Origin: Bacteroidota bacterium
Lineage (GTDB): Bacteria > Bacteroidota > Bacteroidia > Chitinophagales > Chitinophagaceae
Reading direction: 5' to 3'
Length of the DNA: 5,833 nucleotides
Assembly: GCA_026391115.1 (NCBI GenBank)
Contig: JAPLER010000178.1
Coordinates: 2,738 to 8,570 of the forward strand
Of this stretch, positions 1-5,833 are shown piece after piece. A program made the translations under genes and the position numbers. How positions within the stretch are numbered: position 1 is the stretch's first letter; the number at the start of each line of letters is the position of its first letter. Below the pieces are notes generated by a model. That model was not told the origin of the DNA. It searched no databases and worked only from the letters and a program-made list of their open reading frames with translations.

Positions 1-360
1 AAAAATAGGATTTGATATATTAAAAATATTTTTATTAAGACTTTGACTATTTTTTGTAAATGTATATTTATGCATTAAGTGGCTATTTATAATCAGGAAA
101 AACAACTTACGCAAATAGAAAAGGATACTAGTTTTCTTACACTTATTATACTAATTTAGTTCTAAAATCTTTGACTAGATTCATAGTATTATTATTGCTT
201 TATTACCATTTAGTAAGCATTAAATTTCAAATCCCTACATTTGCACTCTACTCACAAAATAACAAGGCAAGTTGTAAGCCCTTTGTTTGTAATAATAATT
301 TTCTTCGCTGATTCAGAACATACAACATCTTTCCAGCTCACACACATTTAAACCATTATA
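1..360. other. Non-coding region upstream of the helicase gene
   Basis: No open reading frame with recognisable protein character covers these 360 bases on either strand. The stretch is very AT-rich with many short A and T runs. It holds a short direct repeat, CTTTGACTA, at 41-49 and 169-177, a candidate -7 element at 236-243, and an imperfect hairpin at about 261-287 (AACAAGGC against GCCCTTTGTT, with bulges). The last 45 bases before the helicase start are C-rich and almost free of G, so there is no Shine-Dalgarno site. The end of an upstream gene is not visible. Confidence 0.6.
236..243 (+). promoter_or_regulatory. Candidate Bacteroidota -7 promoter element for the helicase
   Basis: TACATTTG is an exact match to TAnnTTTG, the -7 consensus of the Bacteroidota primary sigma factor. 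No clear TTTG or TTG lies at the expected spacing of about 19 bases upstream; the sequence there is TTTAGTAA, so only half of the promoter is supported. If it is real, transcription would start near 250 and leave a leader of about 110 nt. That leader would contain the imperfect hairpin at 261-287. Confidence 0.25.
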
Positions 361-1086
361 ATGGCATTTAAAGATTTAGAACTCATTGCCCCAATCCTTG
401 TGGCATTAAACGAACAAGGATACACTACTCCAACGCCTATACAAGCCCAATCCATACCGCTTATTTTAGAAGGAAGAGATTTACTAGGCTGTGCCCAAAC
501 AGGTACTGGAAAAACAGCTGCTTTTGCAATTCCTATTTTGCAATTGCTATACACTAAAAAAACACCTACTCGTGGTATTAGTACTTTAATTTTAACACCA
601 ACAAGAGAGTTGGCTATACAAATTGATGAAAGTTTTGCTGCTTATGGTAAGCACACCAAAATATCTCATACCGTAATTTTTGGAGGTGTATCTCAATTGC
701 ACCAAACCAATTCTATACGCAGAGGTGTTGATATTTTAATTGCAACTCCAGGTCGTTTATTAGACTTGATGCAACAAGGATTCATTGACCTTAGACATTT
801 GGATATGTTTGTATTGGATGAAGCCGATAGAATGTTAGATATGGGCTTTATTAATGATGTTAAAAAGGTAATTGCAAAGTTGCCAGCGAAACGTCAAACA
901 CTATTTTTTAGTGCAACAATGCCACCCGAAATTCAAAGTCTGGCTAATCAATTATTGACTAATCCATCTAAAGTAGAAGTTACGCCAGTTTCAAGCACTG
1001 TAGATGCTATTGAACAAAGCTTATATTTTGTAAACAAAGGAGATAAGCCAGATTTGCTCTTATATCTTTTAAAAGATGCAGAATAA
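361..1086 (+). CDS. rhlE: RhlE-type DEAD-box RNA helicase, N-terminal part (broken gene)
   Basis: This 241-residue frame encodes the complete first RecA-like domain of an ATP-dependent RNA helicase, a cytoplasmic enzyme family that remodels structured RNA and ribosome-assembly intermediates. The motifs are in order: Q motif (F3 and GYTTPTPIQ at 20-28), Walker A AQTGTGKT at 45-52, PTRELA at 80-85, GG at 108-109, TPGR at 129-132, DEAD at 153-156 and SAT at 184-186. ATP-binding and hydrolysis residues of this domain are therefore intact. The linker to domain 2 is reached (LLLYLLKDAE), but the frame then stops at 1084-1086. The family would continue with motif IV, VLVFTRTKHGA, which is absent from the DNA. 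The start ATG places the Q-motif phenylalanine at its usual distance. There is no Shine-Dalgarno site, as is normal in Bacteroidota. The protein is about 58% of the predicted full length of about 417 residues, and alone it should lack helicase activity. Confidence 0.9.
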   Translation: MAFKDLELIAPILVALNEQGYTTPTPIQAQSIPLILEGRDLLGCAQTGTGKTAAFAIPILQLLYTKKTPTRGISTLILTPTRELAIQIDESFAAYGKHTKISHTVIFGGVSQLHQTNSIRRGVDILIATPGRLLDLMQQGFIDLRHLDMFVLDEADRMLDMGFINDVKKVIAKLPAKRQTLFFSATMPPEIQSLANQLLTNPSKVEVTPVSSTVDAIEQSLYFVNKGDKPDLLLYLLKDAE

Positions 1087-1087
1087 A
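1073..1087 (+). other. Frame-breaking deletion junction in the helicase gene
   Basis: The upstream coding frame ends at TAA 1084-1086. The downstream frame opens only after a TAA at 1070-1072, so the junction must lie within about 1073-1083. Reading GATGCAG then AATAAAGTT joins LLKDA directly to NKVVKIL. RhlE proteins have about 15 more residues here, including motif IV, so about 44 nt are missing (2 modulo 3). The size is an estimate from remembered family sequences, not from a computed alignment. Confidence 0.75.
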
Positions 1088-1570
1088 GTTGTAAAAATTT
1101 TGCAAAGGCAAAACATACAATCGGCTGCAATACATGGCAACAAATCGCAAAATGCAAGACAAAATGCGTTGAATAATTTTAAAGACGGGACAATCAGGGT
1201 TTTAGTAGCTACAGATATTGCTGCTAGAGGAATTGATATTGATGAATTAAGCCATGTGTTTAATTTTGAATTACCCAATGTGCCCGAAACGTATGTACAC
1301 AGAATTGGTAGAACAGGTCGTGCAGGAAATAGTGGTACAGCTATCACTTTTTGTGATATTGAAGAACGTGGCGAATTAAAGGATATTCAAAAAGTAATTG
1401 CCAAAACAATACCTGTGATAGATGAACATCCATTTGCAAAAAATGTAACCACACAAATGCCATTTGTTGTGAAACCTAATAACCAAAGGCATTTTGGCGG
1501 AAAGAGTAATAGTCATTTTTCTAGTAAAAGAAATTCTAACCAAAGAAACATACAACATCAAGGTAAATAG
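1076..1570 (+). CDS. rhlE: RhlE-type DEAD-box RNA helicase, C-terminal part (broken gene)
   Basis: This frame continues the same helicase gene at +1 relative to the first part. True homology begins at about 1082 (NKVVKIL). It carries most of the second RecA-like domain: AIHGNKSQ at 18-25 of this frame, characteristic of the RhlE group; motif V ATDIAARGID at 45-54; and motif VI HRIGRTGR at 75-82 with its arginine finger. The last 35 or so residues are rich in Lys, Arg, Asn, Gln and Ser, the usual disordered RNA-binding tail. Motif IV, at the start of this domain, is missing. An ATG at 1076 overlaps the stop of the upstream part by 11 nt, so re-initiation could in principle make this fragment as a separate 164-residue protein. 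I consider that overlap accidental. A strong terminator follows 19 nt after the stop. Confidence 0.85.
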   Translation: MQNKVVKILQRQNIQSAAIHGNKSQNARQNALNNFKDGTIRVLVATDIAARGIDIDELSHVFNFELPNVPETYVHRIGRTGRAGNSGTAITFCDIEERGELKDIQKVIAKTIPVIDEHPFAKNVTTQMPFVVKPNNQRHFGGKSNSHFSSKRNSNQRNIQHQGK

Positions 1571-1589
1571 AAAACCTATTTTAAAAAAT

Positions 1590-1620
1590 AAAAGGCTTGT
1601 TAGTAATAACAAGCCTTTTT
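1590..1620 (+). terminator. Rho-independent terminator after the helicase gene
   Basis: A perfect 13-bp inverted repeat, AAAAGGCTTGTTA at 1590-1602 and TAACAAGCCTTTT at 1607-1619, encloses the four-base loop GTAA. The GC-containing core is followed directly by a T run. The A-rich flank on the left (TTTTAAAAAATAAAA) means the structure would also have a U tract if read on the opposite strand. It separates helicase transcription from tex. Confidence 0.9.
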
Positions 1621-1780
1621 AGTAAATACGTTTATTAGCTTTTCAAAAAATATTTCATATACACTAGTATAGTTTCTATAAATTTTATAAATTATTAGTT
1701 ACAGACTTAGCCATCGAATAAAACCTTAGCAGTATTGCTATCATTCTCCTTACTTCGCAGCCCTAATTTCTATTAAAAAA
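1621..1780. other. Intergenic leader region of tex
   Basis: This AT-rich gap must hold the tex promoter, because a strong terminator lies just upstream. I find only one-mismatch versions of TAnnTTTG (TACGTTTA at 1627-1634 and TAAATTTT at 1679-1686), neither with a convincing -33 partner. A small hairpin, TAGCA-gtat-TGCTA at 1727-1740, lies in the probable leader. The final 40 bases are pyrimidine-rich and end in an A run next to the start codon, with no Shine-Dalgarno sequence. Confidence 0.4.
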
Positions 1781-3166
1781 ATGATTGAATTTGTACCAAT
1801 AATTGCAGCCAATTTGCAATTAAAAGCAACACAAGTTGAAGCTGTATTAACTCTTTTGTCAGAAGGCTCAACTATACCTTTTATTGCACGTTATAGAAAA
1901 GATAAAACTGGCAGTTTAGATGAAGTGCAAATTCAAAACATACAAGAAGAAGCTAAACGGTTAAAAGATTTTGCAGATAGAAAAATAGCTATTGAAAAAA
2001 GTATTAACGAACAAGGTAAAATGACGGATGCCTTGCAAGAAAAATTAAATACAGCTACAACGCTTTCTCAACTAGAAGATATTTATTTGCCTTATAAACC
2101 TAAGCGTAAAACTAAAGCACAAGCTGCAAAAGAAAATGGACTAGAATCATTTGCAATTACTATACTACAACAATCCAATATTAGCTTAATTGAAGAAGCA
2201 AATAAATACATTACAGAAACTGTAAAATCTACAGATGAAGCACTACAAGGAGCAAGAGACATTATCGCAGAAATGGTTAATGAAGATGCTGTAATTCGTG
2301 CAAAAATGAGAAAGCTATTTGAAGATGAGGCACACATTAAAAGCTCTGTAGTTACTGGTAAGGAAGAAGAAGGTTTGAAGTATAAAGACTATTTTGAATC
2401 TAGTCAACTTATTAAAAATATTCCATCACATAGAACCCTTGCAATACTTCGTGGTTTCTTAGAAGGTTTTTTAAAAATGAGTATCGAACCTGAAGAAGAA
2501 AAAGCGTTGACTTTGATAGAAGATGTTTATGTAACAGCATCTTTAAACGAAAGTGTAACACAAGTAAAAAAAGCTATTAAAGAGAGTTATAAAAGATTGT
2601 TGAATCCAGCAATGGAGACAGAGTCTAGAACATTATTAAAAACTCAGGCAGATGAAGAAGCTATTAATGTGTTTAATGAAAACCTTAGACAGTTGTTATT
2701 GAGTTCACCATTAGGTAGCAAAAGAATTTTAGCAATTGATCCAGGTTATAGAACAGGCTGTAAAGTAGTATGTTTAGACGAACAAGGTAACTTGTTGCAC
2801 AACGATTTAATTTTTGTACATGAGAACAATAGAAAGCAACCTAGCGAATATTTGATTAAAGATTTAGTATCTAAGCACAACATTCAAGCATTTGCAATAG
2901 GTGATGGGACTGCAGGCAGAGAAACAGAACAATTTATAAAACAAATACAGTTAAACTTACCTGTATTTATGGTAAACGAAGATGGAGCTTCAATCTATTC
3001 TGCTTCAGAAATTGCAAGAGAAGAATTTGGTGACTATGATGTTACTGTGCGTGGGGGTAGGGCAATATCAACACGATGTGAATCAGTTAAGATTAAAAGA
3101 AAAACTAGATCAAACTGTTGTGAGTTGTGTAAACCAAGTAGGTGTAAACTTAAATACGGCAAGTAA
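1781..3166 (+). CDS. tex: Tex (YhgF-type) transcription accessory protein, N-terminal part (broken gene)
   Basis: Tex proteins are cytoplasmic, multi-domain nucleic-acid-binding proteins associated with transcription. This frame encodes the helical N-terminal Tex region (about residues 1-190, with the typical STIPFIARYRKDKTGSLDE near 30-48 and DIYLPYKPKRKTKA near 100). The central helical region follows, then the YqgF-like RNase H fold, which begins at RILAIDPGYRTG (D320, G322) and continues through AIGDGTAGRETE and VNEDGASIYSASEIAREEF. Family-like sequence ends at VTVRG (R424, base 3052). The next 37 residues up to the stop are out of frame and have no Tex character. The start is supported by the typical position of the N-terminal domain and an A-rich upstream sequence. 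Full-length Tex here would be about 745 residues. Missing are the conserved segment after VTVRG and, in this frame, the HhH and S1 domains. Confidence 0.9.
   Translation: MIEFVPIIAANLQLKATQVEAVLTLLSEGSTIPFIARYRKDKTGSLDEVQIQNIQEEAKRLKDFADRKIAIEKSINEQGKMTDALQEKLNTATTLSQLEDIYLPYKPKRKTKAQAAKENGLESFAITILQQSNISLIEEANKYITETVKSTDEALQGARDIIAEMVNEDAVIRAKMRKLFEDEAHIKSSVVTGKEEEGLKYKDYFESSQLIKNIPSHRTLAILRGFLEGFLKMSIEPEEEKALTLIEDVYVTASLNESVTQVKKAIKESYKRLLNPAMETESRTLLKTQADEEAINVFNENLRQLLLSSPLGSKRILAIDPGYRTGCKVVCLDEQGNLLHNDLIFVHENNRKQPSEYLIKDLVSKHNIQAFAIGDGTAGRETEQFIKQIQLNLPVFMVNEDGASIYSASEIAREEFGDYDVTVRGGRAISTRCESVKIKRKTRSNCCELCKPSRCKLKYGK
3050..3062 (+). other. Frame-breaking deletion junction in tex
   Basis: The sequence CGTGGGGGTAGGG joins the arginine of VTVRG (CGT 3050-3052) to GVGQYQHD (GGG from 3054) in a different frame. 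Tex proteins normally have about 24 residues here, running from GAVSIGRR through DPLAELVKIDPKSI, so about 71 nt are missing (2 modulo 3). Both sides of the join are G-rich (GGG of RG and GGG of GVG), so short homology could have guided the loss. The length comes from remembered family sequences. Confidence 0.8.
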
Positions 3167-3947
3167 ACATTTGTTAAGTTATGTAAGTGGTATTGGTGTT
3201 TCAATCGCAGAAAATATTGTAAAATACAGAACAGAGATTGGCAAGTTTGAAGATAGAAGTCAATTGTTGAAAGTACCACGCTTGGGTGCAAAAGCCTATG
3301 AGCAATGTGCAGGTTTTTTACGCATTAATGAAAGTAAACATCCATTAGATAAAAGTGCTGTGCATCCAGAAGCATATAGCATTGTAGAAAAAATGGCAAC
3401 AGATTTAAACATTGAAGTAAATGAAATTATTGGTAATGAAAAGATGTTGAATAGCATTGATGCTAAAAAGTATATTACAGAAACTATTGGAACTATTACC
3501 ATTACTGATATTATAAAAGAATTGAAAAAACCTGGATTAGATCCACGTGCAGAGTTAGAAGTATTTGAATTTGCAGATATTTATAAAATAGAAGATGTTA
3601 AAGTTGATACCATTTTGCCAGGTATTGTAACCAATCTTACACGCTTTGGTGCATTTGTAGATATTGGTGTAAAACAAGATGGACTGGTACACGTAAGTGA
3701 AATTGCACATAAATATATTAGCGACCCTAACGAGGTGTTAAAACTCAATCAAAAAGTACAAGTAAAAGTATTAGAAGTTGATGTTGCCAGAAAGAGAATT
3801 ATGCTTTCTATTAAACAAACGCAAGAGTTTAAAAGAGATAATAACAGCAAGCCAAATTTTAAAAATAACAAGCCATCAACCCAACCACAAAAAGAATTAT
3901 CGTTGAATGATGCTTTAAACGCTTTGAAAGGTAAATTTGCCAAGTAG
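3054..3947 (+). CDS. tex: Tex (YhgF-type) transcription accessory protein, C-terminal part (broken gene)
   Basis: This frame, +1 relative to the first part, carries the remainder of Tex. GVGQYQHDVNQ opens it, followed by the helix-hairpin-helix region (VNLNTASKHLLSYVSGIG, then LLKVPRLGAKAYEQCAGFLRI), the VHPEAY motif, and an S1 RNA-binding domain at about 3609-3820 (PGIVTNLTRFGAFVDIGVKQ, GLVHVSEI). A basic, low-complexity tail of about 45 residues ends in ALNALKGKFAK, a common ending in Bacteroidota Tex. The open frame extends back to an ATG at 2982, but bases 2982-3053 in this frame do not look like Tex, so that ATG is not a credible native start. I therefore begin the feature where homology begins. 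It would be translated only by frameshifting or internal initiation. The MFS gene follows 20 nt after the stop. Confidence 0.85.
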   Translation, partial: GVGQYQHDVNQLRLKEKLDQTVVSCVNQVGVNLNTASKHLLSYVSGIGVSIAENIVKYRTEIGKFEDRSQLLKVPRLGAKAYEQCAGFLRINESKHPLDKSAVHPEAYSIVEKMATDLNIEVNEIIGNEKMLNSIDAKKYITETIGTITITDIIKELKKPGLDPRAELEVFEFADIYKIEDVKVDTILPGIVTNLTRFGAFVDIGVKQDGLVHVSEIAHKYISDPNEVLKLNQKVQVKVLEVDVARKRIMLSIKQTQEFKRDNNSKPNFKNNKPSTQPQKELSLNDALNALKGKFAK

Positions 3948-3967
3948 CCAAAACTACTATTTGCCTC

Positions 3968-5212
3968 ATGACAAAAAAAGAATACTCTATTTTATCTCTG
4001 CCTGTTATTGTTGGTGCTTTAGGTTTTTTTGTAGATATCTATGATTTATTAGTTTTTAGTATTGTAAGAATAAGAAGTTTGGAAGATTTAGGTATTCCCA
4101 AGAATCAGCAAAAGGAGATATTTGAAAATATGGTGAGCTGGCAAATGTTTGGGTTGGTAATTGGTGGTATTTTATGGGGTATGCTTGGCGATAAAAAAGG
4201 AAGAAAAAGTGTTTTATTTGGTTCTATTCTAATTTACTCTCTTGCAACTATTGCCAATAGTTTTGTTACAAATGTTTCTACTTACACTTTATTGAGATTT
4301 ATTGCTGGCTTGGGTTTGGCTGGAGAGCTTGGTGCAAGCATTACGCTTACCAGCGAAATTTTACCTAAAGAAAAACGAGGGTTAGCAGCATCTATCATTG
4401 CTACTTGTGGTGTATTGGGTACTATTACTGCTTATATTGTTTTTGCAAATACAAATGGTAACTGGAAATTGTGTTATCAAATTGGTGGTGCTATGGGCTT
4501 GTGTTTGTTGTTGTTGCGTGTAAAAGTTTTGGATAGTAAAATGTATGATAGTGCTAAAACATCTCATTTGCAAATGGGTAATTTTCTAATGTTCTTTAAC
4601 AATAAAAAAAGATTCATCACTTATATCAAATGTATTGCAATAGGTATGCCTGTATGGTTTGTAATTGGCGTATTAATCAATCAATCCAATGAGTTTGCTA
4701 CTAGATTTAACATACTAGATTTTGATGCACCTAAAGCATTGATGTTGCAGTATGTAGGCTTGGCTTTTGGAGATATGAGTGCTGGTATTTTAAGTAATGT
4801 ATTTAAAAGCAGGAAAAAAGTATTGTTGTTTTTCTATGCCTTACTCTTTGTTATCATCAATTGTTTCTTTTATTTTAAAGGGGGTGGCAATAGTTTTAAT
4901 ATGTATATCTTTTGCATATTGTTGGGTTTTGCAAGTGGTATTTCTGTTTTATACATTACAATGAGTGCCGAGAATTTTGGTACAAATCTCAGGGCTACAG
5001 CAGCTATATCTATTCCCAATTTGGTTAGAGGTACATTGGTATTAATTATATTTCTATTCAAATTTTTAAGAGGAAATACTTTGCTTTCATTCAAAGATAA
5101 TTTTGTGCCTGCTGCTTGGATTGTTGGTATTATTATTTTGGCATTGGGTTTATGGGCTGCCATTAAAACCAAAGAAACATTTGCTAGCGATATGGATTTT
5201 CTGGAAGTGTAA
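3968..5212 (+). CDS. Major facilitator superfamily transporter, 12 TM
   Basis: This is an intact 414-residue inner-membrane carrier of the major facilitator superfamily, probably a proton-coupled importer of an organic solute; the substrate cannot be read from sequence. TM1 contains DIYDLLVF (D23, Y25, D26), a charged motif seen in the metabolite:H+ symporter-like MFS group. The loop between TM2 and TM3 has motif A (GMLGDKKGRK at 71-80). TM4 carries R110 and the GLGLAGELG signature (114-122), followed by E130 and LPKEKRG before TM5. After a central cytoplasmic loop (about 187-212), six more hydrophobic segments follow, with a second motif A-like SRKK after TM8. The C-terminus ends TKETFASDMDFLEV, a typical short cytoplasmic tail. 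It starts 20 nt after tex and has no separate promoter that I can see, so co-transcription is likely. No internal gap or frameshift is evident, unlike its two upstream neighbours. Confidence 0.9.
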   Translation: MTKKEYSILSLPVIVGALGFFVDIYDLLVFSIVRIRSLEDLGIPKNQQKEIFENMVSWQMFGLVIGGILWGMLGDKKGRKSVLFGSILIYSLATIANSFVTNVSTYTLLRFIAGLGLAGELGASITLTSEILPKEKRGLAASIIATCGVLGTITAYIVFANTNGNWKLCYQIGGAMGLCLLLLRVKVLDSKMYDSAKTSHLQMGNFLMFFNNKKRFITYIKCIAIGMPVWFVIGVLINQSNEFATRFNILDFDAPKALMLQYVGLAFGDMSAGILSNVFKSRKKVLLFFYALLFVIINCFFYFKGGGNSFNMYIFCILLGFASGISVLYITMSAENFGTNLRATAAISIPNLVRGTLVLIIFLFKFLRGNTLLSFKDNFVPAAWIVGIIILALGLWAAIKTKETFASDMDFLEV

Positions 5213-5293
5213 TTATACATTAATAATAGTTACTTAATGCTACTGTTCACCATCCTCACAAAATAGAATTAATATTGCAACTATCCAGCAAAT
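5213..5293. other. Short intergenic region before the exported protein gene
   Basis: These 81 AT-rich bases separate the transporter from the next gene. TAATATTG at 5270-5277 differs by one base from the Bacteroidota -7 consensus TAnnTTTG, but its -33 partner is poor and it would leave a leader of only about 10 nt. No hairpin with a T run is visible, so read-through from the transporter is possible. Confidence 0.35.
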
Positions 5294-5833
5294 ATGAAGC
5301 AAGCTTTAAAACATTTATTATTCATCATCTGTATTGCTTTCACTAGTAGATGCTTGTCTCAAAACGCTACATTTATTATTTTAGACAATACCAAAAATCT
5401 ATATAAAGTAACTATAAGTTCAAGTGGTTGCACCAGTACATTTTTAAGTTTTTGCACCAATTTTACTGGCACTCCTTTATCCATTGCATTAGATGGAAAT
5501 ATTTTATATGTTGCCGATAACAAAGGTTTTTTATATAAAAACACCTTAGGTGTAAATGGCACAGCAGGCAACTGTACTAAGTTAGGTAGTTTTCCTATTA
5601 CTACTGGTATTTATGGATTAACTGTAGGCAATGGTGGTATTGTTTATGCTGCAACTGGAAGCACTATTTTAACCTATAACCCTGCAACAAATGCTTTTGC
5701 AACTTTAGGTACTATGCCATCACAATGGACAATTGGTGGCGATTTATTGTTTTATCAAGGCAAACTATATGAAGCTGTTAAGGATGGCACAACTGGCAAC
5801 AATGCTTTAATTGAAATTGATTTGACCAATGTT
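5294..5833 (+). CDS. Exported beta-propeller-like surface protein, N-terminal part (cut by window end)
   Basis: An open frame of 180 codons runs from ATG 5294 to the last base without a stop. The N-terminus, MKQALKHLLFIICIAFTSRC followed by LSQNA, has two lysines and a histidine before a hydrophobic core, fitting a Sec signal peptide cleaved near SQ/N. The cysteine does not sit in a good lipobox. The mature part is rich in Gly, Thr, Asn and short beta strands and shows repeated blade-like units: NILYVADNKGFLYK, GGIVYAATGSTILTYNPATN and GKLYEAVKDGTTGNNALIEI. This resembles NHL or Kelch-like propellers in large Bacteroidota secreted proteins, which often end in a type IX secretion or gliding-associated (CHU_C) domain. 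The C-terminus is outside the window, so that assignment is inference. There is no Shine-Dalgarno site; the leader is C-rich and ends in AAAT. Confidence 0.75.
   Translation, partial: MKQALKHLLFIICIAFTSRCLSQNATFIILDNTKNLYKVTISSSGCTSTFLSFCTNFTGTPLSIALDGNILYVADNKGFLYKNTLGVNGTAGNCTKLGSFPITTGIYGLTVGNGGIVYAATGSTILTYNPATNAFATLGTMPSQWTIGGDLLFYQGKLYEAVKDGTTGNNALIEIDLTNV

Noticed and set aside
41..177. Direct repeat CTTTGACTA (41-49 and 169-177) as an operator or repeat array
   Set aside because: Only two copies of nine bases in an AT-rich stretch, without symmetry or regular spacing; chance is sufficient.
261..287. Terminator or riboswitch upstream of the helicase
   Set aside because: The hairpin needs two bulges and has only three consecutive GC pairs, and no clean T run follows. 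It is too weak to call.
1073..1087. Programmed +1 frameshift or translational bypass in the helicase
   Set aside because: A frame change would join the two halves but could not supply motif IV, which is absent from the DNA. No recognisable slippery site with a stimulatory structure is seen.
2982..3054. Separate gene starting at ATG 2982 that overlaps tex
   Set aside because: Bases 2982-3053 are translated as clean Tex in the other frame (NEDGASIYSASEIAREEF). The overlapping frame has no family character until GVGQYQHD.
4870..5220. Minus-strand open frame of 116 residues opposite the transporter gene
   Set aside because: It lies wholly opposite the well-supported MFS gene and has no recognisable domain. 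The other minus-strand frames in the window are likewise antisense shadows of conserved genes.
5358..5571. Minus-strand open frame opposite the last gene
   Set aside because: The + strand frame over the same bases has a signal peptide and propeller-like repeats and stays open for 540 nt. The minus frame looks like none of these.
1..5833. CRISPR array, tRNA, rRNA, insertion sequence or attachment site
   Set aside because: No regularly spaced repeats, cloverleaf, terminal inverted repeats or transposase-like sequence were seen on reading both strands.

Overview
This AT-rich window (roughly one third G+C by eye) looks like a chromosomal segment of a Bacteroidota bacterium. Starts lack Shine-Dalgarno sequences and sit behind A-rich or C-rich leaders. 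One candidate -7 element matches the Bacteroidota form TAnnTTTG. The helicase, Tex and MFS proteins all resemble Bacteroidota homologues. All supported genes are on the + strand. I see no mobile element, CRISPR array, tRNA or rRNA.

Layout: 1-360 is non-coding, with a possible promoter near 236-243. An RhlE-type DEAD-box RNA helicase occupies 361-1570 but is split into two frames (361-1086 and 1076-1570). A strong intrinsic terminator follows at 1590-1620, then a leader of about 160 nt. A Tex (YhgF-type) RNA-binding transcription accessory protein occupies 1781-3947 and is also split into two frames (1781-3166, then coding from about 3054 to 3947). Twenty nucleotides later an intact 12-TM major facilitator transporter begins (3968-5212). 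After an 81-nt gap, an exported beta-propeller-like protein starts at 5294 and runs off the window end.

The main observation is that both RNA-related genes carry the same kind of lesion. Compared with the family sequences as I know them, each lacks a short internal piece, about 44 nt in the helicase and about 71 nt in tex. Each missing piece covers one of the most conserved parts of its protein: helicase motif IV (VLVFTRTKHGA) and the Tex stretch between VTVRG and GVGQYQHD. Both losses are 2 modulo 3, so each needs a +1 frame change, and the coding sequence on both sides otherwise looks undecayed. Recent out-of-frame deletions or an assembly artefact both fit. Programmed frameshifting cannot restore the missing residues. 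The transporter shows no such gap.

Functionally, RhlE (RNA remodelling) and Tex (nucleic-acid binding, transcription-associated) are both accessory RNA-metabolism factors, but the terminator between them suggests separate transcription. Tex and the transporter are close enough to share a transcript. The last gene belongs to a different, cell-surface theme.
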